A DNA stretch of 10,398 bases. Origin: FEN-1322 sp041663425. GTDB lineage: Bacteria > Omnitrophota > Gorgyraeia > 2-01-FULL-45-10. Under the pieces are notes generated by a model that ran no database searches, was not told the origin of the DNA, and was given only the letters and a program-made list of their open reading frames with translations. Both the position numbers and the translations under genes were made by a program. Positions 1 to 7,298 of the stretch are shown here, in pieces. Location: contig JBAYMS010000053.1 in the NCBI GenBank assembly GCA_041663425.1, forward strand, positions 1 to 10,398, written 5' to 3'. Position 1 is the first letter of the stretch; each line of letters opens with the position of its first letter.

Positions 1-84
1 AAGCGTAGTCTTACCGTGGTCGATATGACCGATAGTGCCTATATTGACGTGCGGCTTACTCCTTACAAACGTTTCTTTTGCCAT
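1..84 (-). CDS. tuf: Elongation factor Tu, N-terminal 28 codons (cut by window edge)
   Basis: EF-Tu is the GTPase that delivers aminoacyl-tRNA to the ribosome in the cytoplasm. Only the first 28 codons are present, reading M-A-K-E-T-F-V-R-S-K-P-H-V-N-I-G and then a P-loop region GHIDHGKTTL (residues 19-28). The P-loop G-x(4)-G-K-T is intact and the N-terminus is that of a normal EF-Tu. The ATG is at 82-84 and follows a strong SD, GGAGG, about 7 nt upstream. The gene continues past position 1 on the minus strand. It lies about 100 nt downstream of tRNA-Thr(GGU), the usual bacterial neighbour of tuf (E. coli thrT-tufB). It is most likely co-transcribed with that tRNA from the promoter at 451-478. 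The identification is secure despite the short length. Confidence 0.97.
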   Translation of the reverse strand, partial: MAKETFVRSKPHVNIGTIGHIDHGKTTL

Positions 85-89
85 AAAAA

Positions 90-127
90 ACTCCTCCGAT
101 TTGCTGTTGCTTTCTTTTTGCAAATCG
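90..127 (-). promoter_or_regulatory. Hairpin adjoining the tuf Shine-Dalgarno
   Basis: A perfect 8-bp inverted repeat, CGATTTGC (120-127) and GCAAATCG (97-104), encloses a 15-nt A-rich loop in the tuf 5' UTR. The last base of its 3' arm is also the first G of the SD sequence GGAGGAG, so the stem abuts the ribosome-binding site 13 nt before the ATG. The arms and their position are read directly. A role in translational control or in protecting the 5' end after tRNA processing is inference. Confidence 0.6.
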
Positions 128-188
128 TCCCGAACTGCTTCTGCATTATCTCTGCAGCTAAGGACTAGTTAAATTAACTTATTGTTTC

Positions 189-264
189 TGGAGCTGCAGA
201 TCGGGATTGAACCGATGACCTCATCCTTACCAAGGATGTGCTCTACCGACTGAGCTACTGCAGC
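189..264 (-). tRNA. tRNA-Thr (anticodon GGU)
   Basis: A complete 76-nt cloverleaf with encoded CCA. The 7-bp acceptor stem pairs GCTGCAG with CTGCAGC, then comes discriminator T and CCA (189-191). The D stem is GCTC/GAGC. The anticodon stem is CATCC/GGATG with loop TTGGTAA, giving GGT. The T arm is ATCGG-TTCAATC-CCGAT. This isoacceptor directly precedes tuf, matching E. coli thrT upstream of tufB. Release from the tuf mRNA would need RNase P and 3' processing. Confidence 0.97.
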
Positions 265-342
265 CGCTTTAGCCGATTTTAAAGCTAGCGGCTGTTACAT
301 CCTTCAACTTCGCTCAAGATTTAACGCTGAGCCTGTCGAAGT
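265..342 (-). repeat. Near-palindromic element and second hairpin in the tRNA-Thr/tuf leader
   Basis: Two structures occupy the leader between the promoter and tRNA-Thr. The first, at 302-341, has outer arms GTCGAAG (335-341) and CTTCAAC (302-308) and inner arms CTGAGC (327-332) and GCTCAA (312-317), with a small internal loop. One strand reads CTTCGACAGGCTCAG, which resembles a dispersed palindromic repeat I recall from many environmental bacterial genomes; that resemblance is from memory. The second is a 5-bp stem AGCCG (271-275) with CGGCT (289-293), just before the 5' end of the tRNA. Apart from these, the promoter and a TA-rich stretch, I see nothing in 265-513. Confidence 0.55.
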
Positions 343-450
343 GTTAAACAAAACGCAAAAAGACAAAAAAATCTCCGCATCAGAGTTGTCGTTATTTTAA
401 AACTCGTCGAGAATATTTATATTGTAAGAGTAAAAAAATTTAGTTAATGA

Positions 451-478
451 ATTATAGCAGATTGCGAAAATATGTCAA
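451..478 (-). promoter_or_regulatory. Consensus sigma70 promoter for tRNA-Thr-tuf
   Basis: On the minus strand there is a perfect TTGACA -35 box (473-478), a 16-bp spacer and a perfect TATAAT -10 box (451-456). The -10 is preceded by TGC, an extended -10 (TGn) motif. Transcription should begin near 444-446, about 180 nt before the tRNA-Thr 5' end. This is the strongest promoter in the window and suits a tRNA/translation-factor operon. It lies just after the batE stop codon. Confidence 0.88.
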
Positions 479-513
479 GGTTTTTTTTATTATTTTTTAT
501 TAAACCCTGGAGC

Positions 514-1284
514 CTATATCTCATCTACCGTTTCCTGGCGAACCCATCCAGTTTTTCCGTCGAGACGCCGAACCCGTCTCCAACCATCTCTCGTTTTTAG
601 GACCGAGACCCTCTCGCCTTCCTGGAGCTTGTAAAAAATATTGGACTTATCTATAGGTTCATACCTACATTCAACACCTCGCTGGACCACCACCCCACGC
701 CGCACGATATCCTCGTCATAATATCGTATGGCGAACGCGCCCAAGCTAACCACGAAAAATGAAAACGTGATAATATACAACAGGCGCGTCTTTTTTGCAA
801 AGACAGGATTTACAATCCCCGCTATCTGCAGCACTATAAATACAATATAAATAGCCAGCGCAAATATTGCAATACCGTTAAGATTCAGGTCCATGAAAGG
901 CGCTTTGATAACACTCACTATCGGGTTTTTCCGCGGCGCATCTGCTGAAGAAGCCCCGACGAGCGACATTGCATAGCTTAAATTGGATTTAAGATCTCCA
1001 TCCTGAGGTATAATGCGTTCCGCCTTATCGTAGAAGAGTATTGCATATCCAAGTTTTCCGAGCTTAAAATAGCAGTTACCGATATTGTAATACAGTGCCC
1101 CGCTTTCGATGCCCATATCTAATATCTTTTTGTATTCATTAAGCGCTTTTTCATAATCCCGCTTTTCGTAAAAGCTATTGGCCGAATAGAAAAGCTTATT
1201 CTGGTCAAGAGGTTTCAGTTCTTCACTAAACGCTGTGCCCGCTATGGACAACAATACAGTTATTATCAGGATAATTTTCTTCAT
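514..1284 (-). CDS. batE: BatE-like TPR and SH3 membrane protein
   Basis: A 256-residue protein with a cleavable-type signal peptide (about 1-20, M-K-K then a hydrophobic stretch ending A-F-S). Two TPR units follow at about 30-63 and 64-97, including YYNIGNCYFKLG. Two membrane segments lie at about 136-157 and 167-186. A C-terminal bacterial SH3-like domain (about 195-252) contains the pattern VSVLKTRDGW...GKTGWV. TPR-TM-TM-SH3 is the expected BatE order. The start ATG overlaps the batD stop by 4 bp (ATGA), so the two are translationally coupled. BatE is thought to act with the other Bat proteins at the inner membrane, with the TPR region likely outside the cytoplasm; its biochemical role is not established. 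It is the last gene of the operon, and no convincing terminator follows. Confidence 0.85.
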   Translation of the reverse strand: MKKIILIITVLLSIAGTAFSEELKPLDQNKLFYSANSFYEKRDYEKALNEYKKILDMGIESGALYYNIGNCYFKLGKLGYAILFYDKAERIIPQDGDLKSNLSYAMSLVGASSADAPRKNPIVSVIKAPFMDLNLNGIAIFALAIYIVFIVLQIAGIVNPVFAKKTRLLYIITFSFFVVSLGAFAIRYYDEDIVRRGVVVQRGVECRYEPIDKSNIFYKLQEGERVSVLKTRDGWRRVRRLDGKTGWVRQETVDEI

Positions 1285-3116
1285 AACTTTTTACGCTCCA
1301 GATAATTTATCACATCTACAAGTTCTCTATAATCATCCTGCATCTTTTCTACACCGAAGTTCAAAAACGCAAACCTTGCCTCGTCGCATACAGTAAATAA
1401 GTTTCGGATCTTCGTTATGACCGCAGCATCCACATCTTTAGCCAGAAGCTTCTGATTGACCATATCAAACGTAAGTCCAGCCGGCGGCAGGTAAAGCCGG
1501 TTGCCCAGATATTCCTGCATCGTCTTAAAGAGTTCCTCATAGAATATCTTAGAATCGTTAAGTTTAGTCTTATGTTTTAACGCCCTCATACCGGATCTGG
1601 AAACTTTAAATGCTATCAGCCTGGCAGCGTAAACCGTATCGTACTTTATTTTATTAATACGCCCTACCACTATATATATTATTACCAGCGCAATTAATGG
1701 GACTAAAAAAAACAGCCAGAATATACTCTTTCTATATATATGATCCTCCGTAGACCTCCACCTGCCCGGAGCTTCCTTCAAATAAATAATATCAGTCACC
1801 AGCTCCTTAGCGTCCTCTGAACTAGGCGCGGCAACAGCTTCAACTACTTTCGATGGCAGCTCCTCTTTTGCCTTCTCTACCTGAAGCGCTATAGGCCCCT
1901 GAGTTATTGTCTTATATTCCTTGGCGATGGGGTCGAAATAACTGAACGAGGCAGTGGGCACCTGCGTAATCTTTTCCGTTTCAGGGATCAGAACCTGAAC
2001 AAACTCTTTAGAATTTTCCTGAGTCCTGACTTCGGGTTCATATGCCTTAAAACCTGTCATTGTTTCTATCGTAGGCGACAGGACGGTATTGAAGTTTCCA
2101 GTGCCATTGATGCGCATGCGCACAGTGACAGGGTCCCCGGTCTTGACTTTTAAAGGACTCGCTTCGTATATAAATTGATAATCACCGACTGCTCCGGAAA
2201 AGTTCTTCGGCCGATTTTCCCCGGGAAGAGGCGAAACTATAAGATGAACATCGTCTGACTTAAGCTCAGTGGGCACCTTTTCATAACGGGCAAGGAAATC
2301 ATCAAAGAAGGAATCTCTTAACGCCTGATCATTGCCGAACATGTCATCACGCATCGCACCGCCGGCAGCTTTTCGACGCACAACCACATTACATTTAATC
2401 CTGGCAGGGCCTACCCTATAATCACCGGGGCGCGTAGCATAAAGGTTTGTCCTGAATTCAAGAACATCATAAGTAAGCCCGCCCATCCTCTCCCGATATT
2501 GTTTGGGTTCTTTAAATTCAACCTTAGAAAAACCCTCCTGAGTAAACGCCGGGAGCTGAATATCGCTCACATTCATCTGATTCACATAAAGCTTAACAGT
2601 GACTGGTATGAGCTCATTCACATAAGCCGTAGGTTTATCAAGATTGAGGGTAACAAACATCCTGTCTTCGAGATTAACCTTCTGCGCAGCAGGTTCAGCG
2701 CGAGCCTGCTGCCTTGGCGGAGTAAACACTCTTTCTTCAGTCACATCTAGCGTAACCATATTTGAAGAATACAGATCATTCTTATACTTAAACGTAAAAG
2801 GCCCTATCTGAAATTTCCCGACACGCAGCGGCTGGACGGTATACATGTGCGTGACAGAGCTCGACACCTGGCCATTTATAACCGTCATCATTGTAGACGG
2901 CCCGACGTAACGCACTTCGAGACCATCTATATTGCCTATGTCAGGTGCAGGCATAGACTGCGTCCCCTGGAAAGACAGGCCAAGTTGCGCACTCTCACCA
3001 AGAACAAGCCGCTCCCGGTCGAGCTGCACCTGAAATTTCACATCGGCAGCCAAAGCGCTGCCGGATATTGAAAACAGAGCCAAAAAAACAACTATAAGAT
3101 TTTTAATTTTATTCAT
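1281..3116 (-). CDS. batD: BatD, large periplasmic membrane-anchored Bat protein
   Basis: A 611-residue protein starting M-N-K-I-K-N-L. I chose the ATG at 3114-3116 over an upstream in-frame TTG at 3147-3149 because the signal peptide (about 1-23, ending GSALA) begins there and the start then sits 1 nt after the batC stop. Repeated beta-sandwich-like segments fill about 25-415. Typical BatD phrases include the MPAPDIGNIDGL-like N-terminus and LEFRTNLYATRPGDYRVGPA. An Asp/Phe-rich loop (about 257-274, MFGNDQ...FFDDF) matches the flexible loop common in this family. One membrane segment lies at about 465-484. The cytoplasmic C-terminal helical domain (about 490-608) ends in CDEARFAF followed by a helix. 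BatD is a conserved Bat partner of unknown mechanism and probably scaffolds BatA/BatB in the inner membrane. Confidence 0.88.
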   Translation of the reverse strand: MNKIKNLIVVFLALFSISGSALAADVKFQVQLDRERLVLGESAQLGLSFQGTQSMPAPDIGNIDGLEVRYVGPSTMMTVINGQVSSSVTHMYTVQPLRVGKFQIGPFTFKYKNDLYSSNMVTLDVTEERVFTPPRQQARAEPAAQKVNLEDRMFVTLNLDKPTAYVNELIPVTVKLYVNQMNVSDIQLPAFTQEGFSKVEFKEPKQYRERMGGLTYDVLEFRTNLYATRPGDYRVGPARIKCNVVVRRKAAGGAMRDDMFGNDQALRDSFFDDFLARYEKVPTELKSDDVHLIVSPLPGENRPKNFSGAVGDYQFIYEASPLKVKTGDPVTVRMRINGTGNFNTVLSPTIETMTGFKAYEPEVRTQENSKEFVQVLIPETEKITQVPTASFSYFDPIAKEYKTITQGPIALQVEKAKEELPSKVVEAVAAPSSEDAKELVTDIIYLKEAPGRWRSTEDHIYRKSIFWLFFLVPLIALVIIYIVVGRINKIKYDTVYAARLIAFKVSRSGMRALKHKTKLNDSKIFYEELFKTMQEYLGNRLYLPPAGLTFDMVNQKLLAKDVDAAVITKIRNLFTVCDEARFAFLNFGVEKMQDDYRELVDVINYLERKKL

Positions 3117-3117
3117 A

Positions 3118-4362
3118 CTACCAATCTTTCGCAGGTTCGGGTAAATCAACTTTCTTCTTTCTCATACGAACGGCCATGCCGCTCGCCTCTTCGCCTTTAT
3201 ATCCTTCGAGCAGCATCTTAGCTTCCTGCTCGGACATCTCTACACCCTGACCATCAGATTGCGGCGACTGATAAGCCTGCAAACCATCCTCCTCTTTTTT
3301 TTCGTCTTTCTTTTCCTCAGCAGCAGATTCCTGGGGCTCCGGCTTCTCTTCCTGTGCGGCCTCTCCAGGCTGTTCTGAAGGCTGCGGCTTTTCTTCTTCG
3401 CCGCCCTCAGGCTTCTCCTCTTCAGCGCCCTGGCCCTGCTGCTTTTCTTGCTGTTCCTTCTTCTCTTGCTCTTTCTTCTCCTGATCCTCCTGCTGACCTT
3501 CCCCTTGTTTTTTATCTTCCTCCTTCTGCTGTTCTTTCTGTTGCTGCTCCCGCTGCTGTTGTTCTTGATCTTTCTGCTGTTGACCCTGCCCTTGCTGCTG
3601 ATCCTGCTCTTTGTTTTGCTGAGAATCCTGGCTCTGCTGTTGCTCGTCCTTATCTTTCTTCTCCTGCTCTTTCTGATCCTGCTTCCCCTGCTGGTCTTGC
3701 TGCTTGTTTTGCTGTTGCTGATTTTGCTGTTCATCCTGTTTTTTATTTTGCTCTTTATCCTGTTGATCTTTCTGTTTGTCCTGCTGCTGATTTTGCTTCT
3801 GATCCTGTTTCTGATTATTATCTTTATTCTGGTCTTTCTTGTCGTCTTTCTTCTGGTCCTTCTTATCGTCTTTCTTGAATTGATATTTCTCTGCCAACTC
3901 ATTCAGCTTCTTTTCCACAAACTCATAATTAAATTTCGCATCTTCATCCGATGGATTTAAATCTATCGAGCGTTTATAGAATTTCAAAGCAGTTTCATAA
4001 AACTCTTTGGCTTTCTTTATGTCGCTTTCTTCGGCCGATGCGCCAAGCTTATACTGCGCATTACCTATATTGTAATCGGCTGCCGGTATTATATCTGCAT
4101 GGCCTGATGCTATAGCACTATTGAACTTCTCAATAGCTGCGCCGTATGTGCCCATCTTGTATCTTGCGATGCCGGAGTTGTAAGAAGGCACGCCCGAATG
4201 CGGATATAATGCTGCAGTTTCATCATAAGCTTTACCCGCCTCGGCGTAACGATTGGTATTATATAATAAATTGCCTTTTTTGACACCATTTTTAACAGAG
4301 GCACTGGCTGGTAGAGCTGATGCCAGCAATATAAAAACAACGACCACCGGTATTCGCTTCAT
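3118..4362 (-). CDS. batC: BatC, TPR protein with a long Q/K/D/E-rich linker
   Basis: A 414-residue protein with a signal peptide (about 1-21, ending ASA). TPR-like helices follow at about 27-57, 58-88 and 94-140, the last with a short insertion (SAEESDIKKAK). Residues about 163-358 are extremely low in complexity. The first part is Lys/Asp/Gln-rich with runs such as KKDDKKDQ, the middle is Gln/Glu/Lys-rich, and the last part is Glu/Pro-rich. A conserved C-terminal module (about 376-414, SEQEAKMLLEGYKGEE ... PAKDW) resembles the end of BatC/BatB-type TPR proteins, where a terminal D-W is usual. The ATG overlaps the batB stop by 4 bp. It presumably links periplasmic partners, but the function is inferred. 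Antisense open frames through the linker are by-products of its skewed codon content. Confidence 0.88.
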   Translation of the reverse strand: MKRIPVVVVFILLASALPASASVKNGVKKGNLLYNTNRYAEAGKAYDETAALYPHSGVPSYNSGIARYKMGTYGAAIEKFNSAIASGHADIIPAADYNIGNAQYKLGASAEESDIKKAKEFYETALKFYKRSIDLNPSDEDAKFNYEFVEKKLNELAEKYQFKKDDKKDQKKDDKKDQNKDNNQKQDQKQNQQQDKQKDQQDKEQNKKQDEQQNQQQQNKQQDQQGKQDQKEQEKKDKDEQQQSQDSQQNKEQDQQQGQGQQQKDQEQQQREQQQKEQQKEEDKKQGEGQQEDQEKKEQEKKEQQEKQQGQGAEEEKPEGGEEEKPQPSEQPGEAAQEEKPEPQESAAEEKKDEKKEEDGLQAYQSPQSDGQGVEMSEQEAKMLLEGYKGEEASGMAVRMRKKKVDLPEPAKDW

Positions 4363-5369
4363 CTCGCCTGCCTCTTCTTTTCAGAAATAAAAGGCTCTAT
4401 CAGCAGAATAAGCAAAGCTACGCCGAGAAAATATACAAAGCGCTCTTTATATTGCTTATTCATCTTTCCTTCAATATCTTTCTTTTCCTGCTTCGAAATG
4501 CTTTTATCATACAATAGCACAAGCCCGAAATCCGACTGAGTCGCGCGCACATAACTACCACCGGTAGAAATAGCTACGGTTTTAAGCATCTCTTCATTGA
4601 GTTTGGTTTTGACTACATTGCCACCTTTATCGGCAACCCAACCGCGCTCGCCGCTCTCGTCGACAGCCGGGATAAGCGCACCCTCAAAAGTTCCGACTCC
4701 TACACAATATATTTTTACGCCTTGCTCGGACGCCTCTTTTGCAGCCTTTATAGGGTCTCCCTCGAGGTCATCACCGTCCGTTATTATTATCAGATTTTTA
4801 TATTTCTTATCCTGTCCTTTAAATATATTCACGGCTTCGCGGATAGCGCCGGAAATCGAAGTTCCGCCGCGCGGGATCGTATTCACAGTAAGATCGTCAA
4901 GAGTCAATAAAAACCCGTTATAGTCTATCGTCAGAGGGCATTGCAGAAAAGCTGTGCCGGAAAAAGCGATCAGGCCCACCCTGTCGCCATTGAGCTTCTT
5001 CACGAGGTCTTTTATACCGAACTTAGTGCGCTCGAGCCTGTTAGGCTTAACGTCCGTAGCCAGCATACTCTTGGAAACGTCTACAGCGATCAGTATGTCA
5101 AGCCCCTTCATCTTAGTCTCTTTCCACTCAAATCCCCATTGAGGCCTTGCAAGAGAAAAGACCATAAAAATAACTGCAATGATGATCATTGCCATCTTCA
5201 CCGTCTTACGCTCGCTACTAATAGTGGGAGCTATAGTCCCGGCCAGCGATTTTTCCACAAAGCGATTCATGAGCTTTCGTCTTCTCTTCATCGCCCATAG
5301 ATAAAAAAATGCCATGATAATAGTTACGATTATCATAAGCGTTATATATTTAGGATTTGCGTAATGCAT
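4359..5369 (-). CDS. batB: BatB, membrane-anchored von Willebrand A domain protein
   Basis: A 336-residue protein with two N-terminal membrane segments (about 8-26 and 57-73), a vWA domain (about 88-285) and a C-terminal membrane segment (about 312-327). The metal-ion-dependent adhesion site is intact: DVSKS at 97-101, Thr170 in RGGTSISG and Asp198 in IITDGD. The family signature SLARPQW (72-78) precedes the vWA domain. It starts only 3 nt after the batA stop and ends in a 4-bp overlap with batC. Family knowledge places BatA and BatB together in a membrane complex; metal-dependent binding of a partner is expected but the ligand is unknown. The BatA/BatB assignment rests on order and on the BatB-like C-terminal region (LNEEMLKTVAISTGGSYVRA). 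Confidence 0.9.
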   Translation of the reverse strand: MHYANPKYITLMIIVTIIMAFFYLWAMKRRRKLMNRFVEKSLAGTIAPTISSERKTVKMAMIIIAVIFMVFSLARPQWGFEWKETKMKGLDILIAVDVSKSMLATDVKPNRLERTKFGIKDLVKKLNGDRVGLIAFSGTAFLQCPLTIDYNGFLLTLDDLTVNTIPRGGTSISGAIREAVNIFKGQDKKYKNLIIITDGDDLEGDPIKAAKEASEQGVKIYCVGVGTFEGALIPAVDESGERGWVADKGGNVVKTKLNEEMLKTVAISTGGSYVRATQSDFGLVLLYDKSISKQEKKDIEGKMNKQYKERFVYFLGVALLILLIEPFISEKKRQAR

Positions 5370-5372
5370 CTG

Positions 5373-6371
5373 CTAAGGCACCCTCATAAATATGGTATTG
5401 GTTAATAATATTTCCAAAATGATCAGTATCAGAGCCGGTATTAAAAAATAATAGAAAAGCTCACTGTATTCTCTATACCCAAAATGTTCAATGACAGACT
5501 TCTCAAGCTTATTTATATCTTCATATATTTTCCGGAGGGTTTCAGAATCGGTCGCCAGATAATACTTTCCTCCTGTTATGGACGCTATGCGCTTAAGGAC
5601 ATCCTCATCTATTTCTATAGGTATATTCTGGTAGACTTTTCTGCCGTAAGGATCGCGGAATGGGTAAGGCGAAAGCCCTTTACGCCCCACGCATATAGTA
5701 TAGATCTTCACCCCAAGCGCTTTAGCGGCTTCTGCGGCAACTATAGGCGATATACTGCCTGCGTTGCTAACGCCGTCGGTCAGTAATATCACGATCCTGC
5801 TTTTAGTCTTCGACGTGCGCAGTCTGTTGCATGAGCTTGCTATGGCGCTGCCGATAGCAGTACCGTCTTCGATCATTCCCACGGTAACTCTGTCGAGATT
5901 TTCAATAAGCCAGGAATAATTTGTTGTGAGCGGACAAACCGTGTATGCGCGGGCGGCAAAAGCAACCATACCTATACGGTCATCCTTACGTTTTTGTATA
6001 AATTCCTTTACAACTTCCCTGACGAGGTCAAACCTGTTCACACGCACACCTTTTAAGGTAAAATCCTCAGCAAGCATACTCGTAGACGTATCGAGCGCGA
6101 GTACCATATCGACACCCTCAGATATAGTCTTGGTGCCTTCAAGAACAGACTGCGGCCTGGCAAGGGCAAGAATAAGCAATATCAGAGTTATGGCTCTGAT
6201 AAAAACAGGGGTCTTGCTAAGACGGGAACGCAAAGTCGGCTTCAGGTCGCCGACAAGTTCGCGCGATGAAAATATGAAAGTCGGTTCGGACCTTTTCTTA
6301 AGCAGGATCAATACCGCTATCGGGACGAGCAGCATAAGAAACAGGACGGCCGGATACCTGAATTCAAACAT
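5373..6371 (-). CDS. batA: BatA, membrane-anchored von Willebrand A domain protein
   Basis: A 332-residue protein with membrane segments at about 9-25 and 57-71, a vWA domain at about 86-285 and a C-terminal membrane segment at about 305-325. MIDAS residues are all present: DTSTS (94-98), Thr171 in EDGTAIGSA and Asp199 in LLTDGVSNAG. The BatA-specific loop SPYPFRDPYGRKVYQNIP (about 234-251), followed by IDEDVLKRIASITGGKYY, is clear. N-terminal FRYPAVLFLMLLVP is the typical aerotolerance-type BatA start. It lies 2 nt after the preceding gene and 3 nt before batB, inside one operon. The vWA domain sits between membrane segments 2 and 3. The paralogue batB follows directly, so the pair probably arose by an old duplication. 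Confidence 0.91.
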   Translation of the reverse strand: MFEFRYPAVLFLMLLVPIAVLILLKKRSEPTFIFSSRELVGDLKPTLRSRLSKTPVFIRAITLILLILALARPQSVLEGTKTISEGVDMVLALDTSTSMLAEDFTLKGVRVNRFDLVREVVKEFIQKRKDDRIGMVAFAARAYTVCPLTTNYSWLIENLDRVTVGMIEDGTAIGSAIASSCNRLRTSKTKSRIVILLTDGVSNAGSISPIVAAEAAKALGVKIYTICVGRKGLSPYPFRDPYGRKVYQNIPIEIDEDVLKRIASITGGKYYLATDSETLRKIYEDINKLEKSVIEHFGYREYSELFYYFLIPALILIILEILLTNTIFMRVP

Positions 6372-6373
6372 TT

Positions 6374-7291
6374 TTAGCTGGCCCCTTTCGTTTCTTCAAT
6401 AAATTTTTTAGCTAAAAGGAATATCGATTCCATCTCGCCTTTCACTGGATTGTATCTGGCAAATTTCACCAGATCGCACGCGTTCAAAAATTCTTTAAGC
6501 AGATCTTTCTGGTCGAGAGATAAAATCATAGATAACGCGGCAGATTCCCTTAGAGAACCCAAGAATTCTTCGGTGGTCATCTCGGGCGCCCTTAACTTAA
6601 ACAATCTCTCTATATAACGCCTGACGCAATCGGATATACCTGCGTAGTATTCTTTCACGTCGGAATTCCTGAGAAAATTTCCCCTGACAGCCTCGAGTTC
6701 CTCAAGCGCAGTCTCATGCGGCAGCTTTATCGGCTCGGGAGACTTCCTTAATTTATAGAAAACTATGGCTGCTATAAACACAACCAGGAGCACAACACCT
6801 ATCATAAGCAGCCAGTTTATCTCAAAATACCTAAGAGGGCCTTTTACATCTTTAATATCGGGTGGAAGTTTACCTTTAGGAAGAATTGACTCTACAGTTA
6901 CACTTAAAAGGCCTGTCTTAACACTCTTCCAATCCCCGGATCCTTTAGTCCTATATTTCACCTCTATCTCCGGGACCTGGTGTTTACCAAGCACATATGA
7001 AGTTACAATATACCAACGGCGCTGAAGAACGCCCCCAAACAATCTCCTTTTCAGAACTTTGCCAGAGTCCTTTATTTCAAATTCACCTATCTTGCTGTCC
7101 TTAAAATCAGGAAATTTTATCTCAGTCCCAGCGCGGTAATTCGCATCAATGGTAAGTTTCACCCTATCGCCTATATGGATAGTTGCACGGTCAACCAGCG
7201 CCTGCACAGATACGCCGTCATCGGCGGCGGCAACCGCGCATTGCGAGAGCAGCAGAATAAAAGATACGGCTAAAAATATTCTAAGTTTCAT
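6374..7291 (-). CDS. Small BatD-like single-pass membrane protein (DUF4381/BatG position)
   Basis: A 305-residue protein with a signal peptide (about 1-22, ending AVAA), one periplasmic beta-sandwich-like region (about 27-135, starting VSVQALVDRATIHIGDRVKL), a membrane segment at about 158-181 and a cytoplasmic helical domain (about 190-302). The C-terminal half reads YYAGISDCVRRYIERLF ... MTTEEFLGSL ... CDLVKFARY, the same pattern as the C-terminus of BatD in this operon. It therefore looks like a shortened BatD relative. A DUF4381-like or hypothetical protein commonly sits between the DUF58 and BatA genes in Bat operons (the batG position of some nomenclatures). Gaps are 7 nt from the DUF58 gene and 2 nt to batA. 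LSQC in the signal sequence is not a good lipobox. The exact family name is uncertain. Confidence 0.75.
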   Translation of the reverse strand: MKLRIFLAVSFILLLSQCAVAAADDGVSVQALVDRATIHIGDRVKLTIDANYRAGTEIKFPDFKDSKIGEFEIKDSGKVLKRRLFGGVLQRRWYIVTSYVLGKHQVPEIEVKYRTKGSGDWKSVKTGLLSVTVESILPKGKLPPDIKDVKGPLRYFEINWLLMIGVVLLVVFIAAIVFYKLRKSPEPIKLPHETALEELEAVRGNFLRNSDVKEYYAGISDCVRRYIERLFKLRAPEMTTEEFLGSLRESAALSMILSLDQKDLLKEFLNACDLVKFARYNPVKGEMESIFLLAKKFIEETKGAS

Positions 7292-7298
7292 TTTTAAG

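Noticed and set aside
152..158. GCTGCAG downstream of tRNA-Thr repeats the tRNA acceptor 5' strand and could be an attachment-site remnant
   Set aside because: Only 7 nt long and containing the palindrome CTGCAG, so chance is likely; there is no integrase or longer duplication.
477..508. Possible terminator after batE: AGGGTTT with AAACCTT across an A-rich loop of about 18 nt
   Set aside because: The stem is AT-rich with one G-U pair and a long loop, and no U-tract follows. Its 3' arm overlaps the -35 box of the tRNA-Thr promoter, so I do not call it a terminator.
3117..3149. Upstream TTG start for batD that would overlap batC by 32 bases
   Set aside because: It would put 11 extra residues, including polar and charged ones, before an otherwise normal signal peptide; the ATG at 3116 fits better.
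3240..3902. Minus-strand 220-residue Arg/Lys/Ser-rich frame inside batC
   Set aside because: It is a +1 shadow of the same low-complexity sequence. BatC in the main frame has a signal peptide, TPR motifs and a conserved C-terminus.
3354..3960. Long plus-strand open frames opposite batC, one extremely Leu-rich
   Set aside because: They mirror the CTT/CTG/TTC-rich complement of the BatC Q/K/E linker. They have no domain, no SD and no neighbours on that strand.
7220..7291. Lipobox-like L-S-Q-C in the signal sequence of the short BatD-like protein
   Set aside because: Gln at the -1 position does not fit the usual Gly/Ala/Ser, and a normal signal-peptidase-I site (AVAA) follows.
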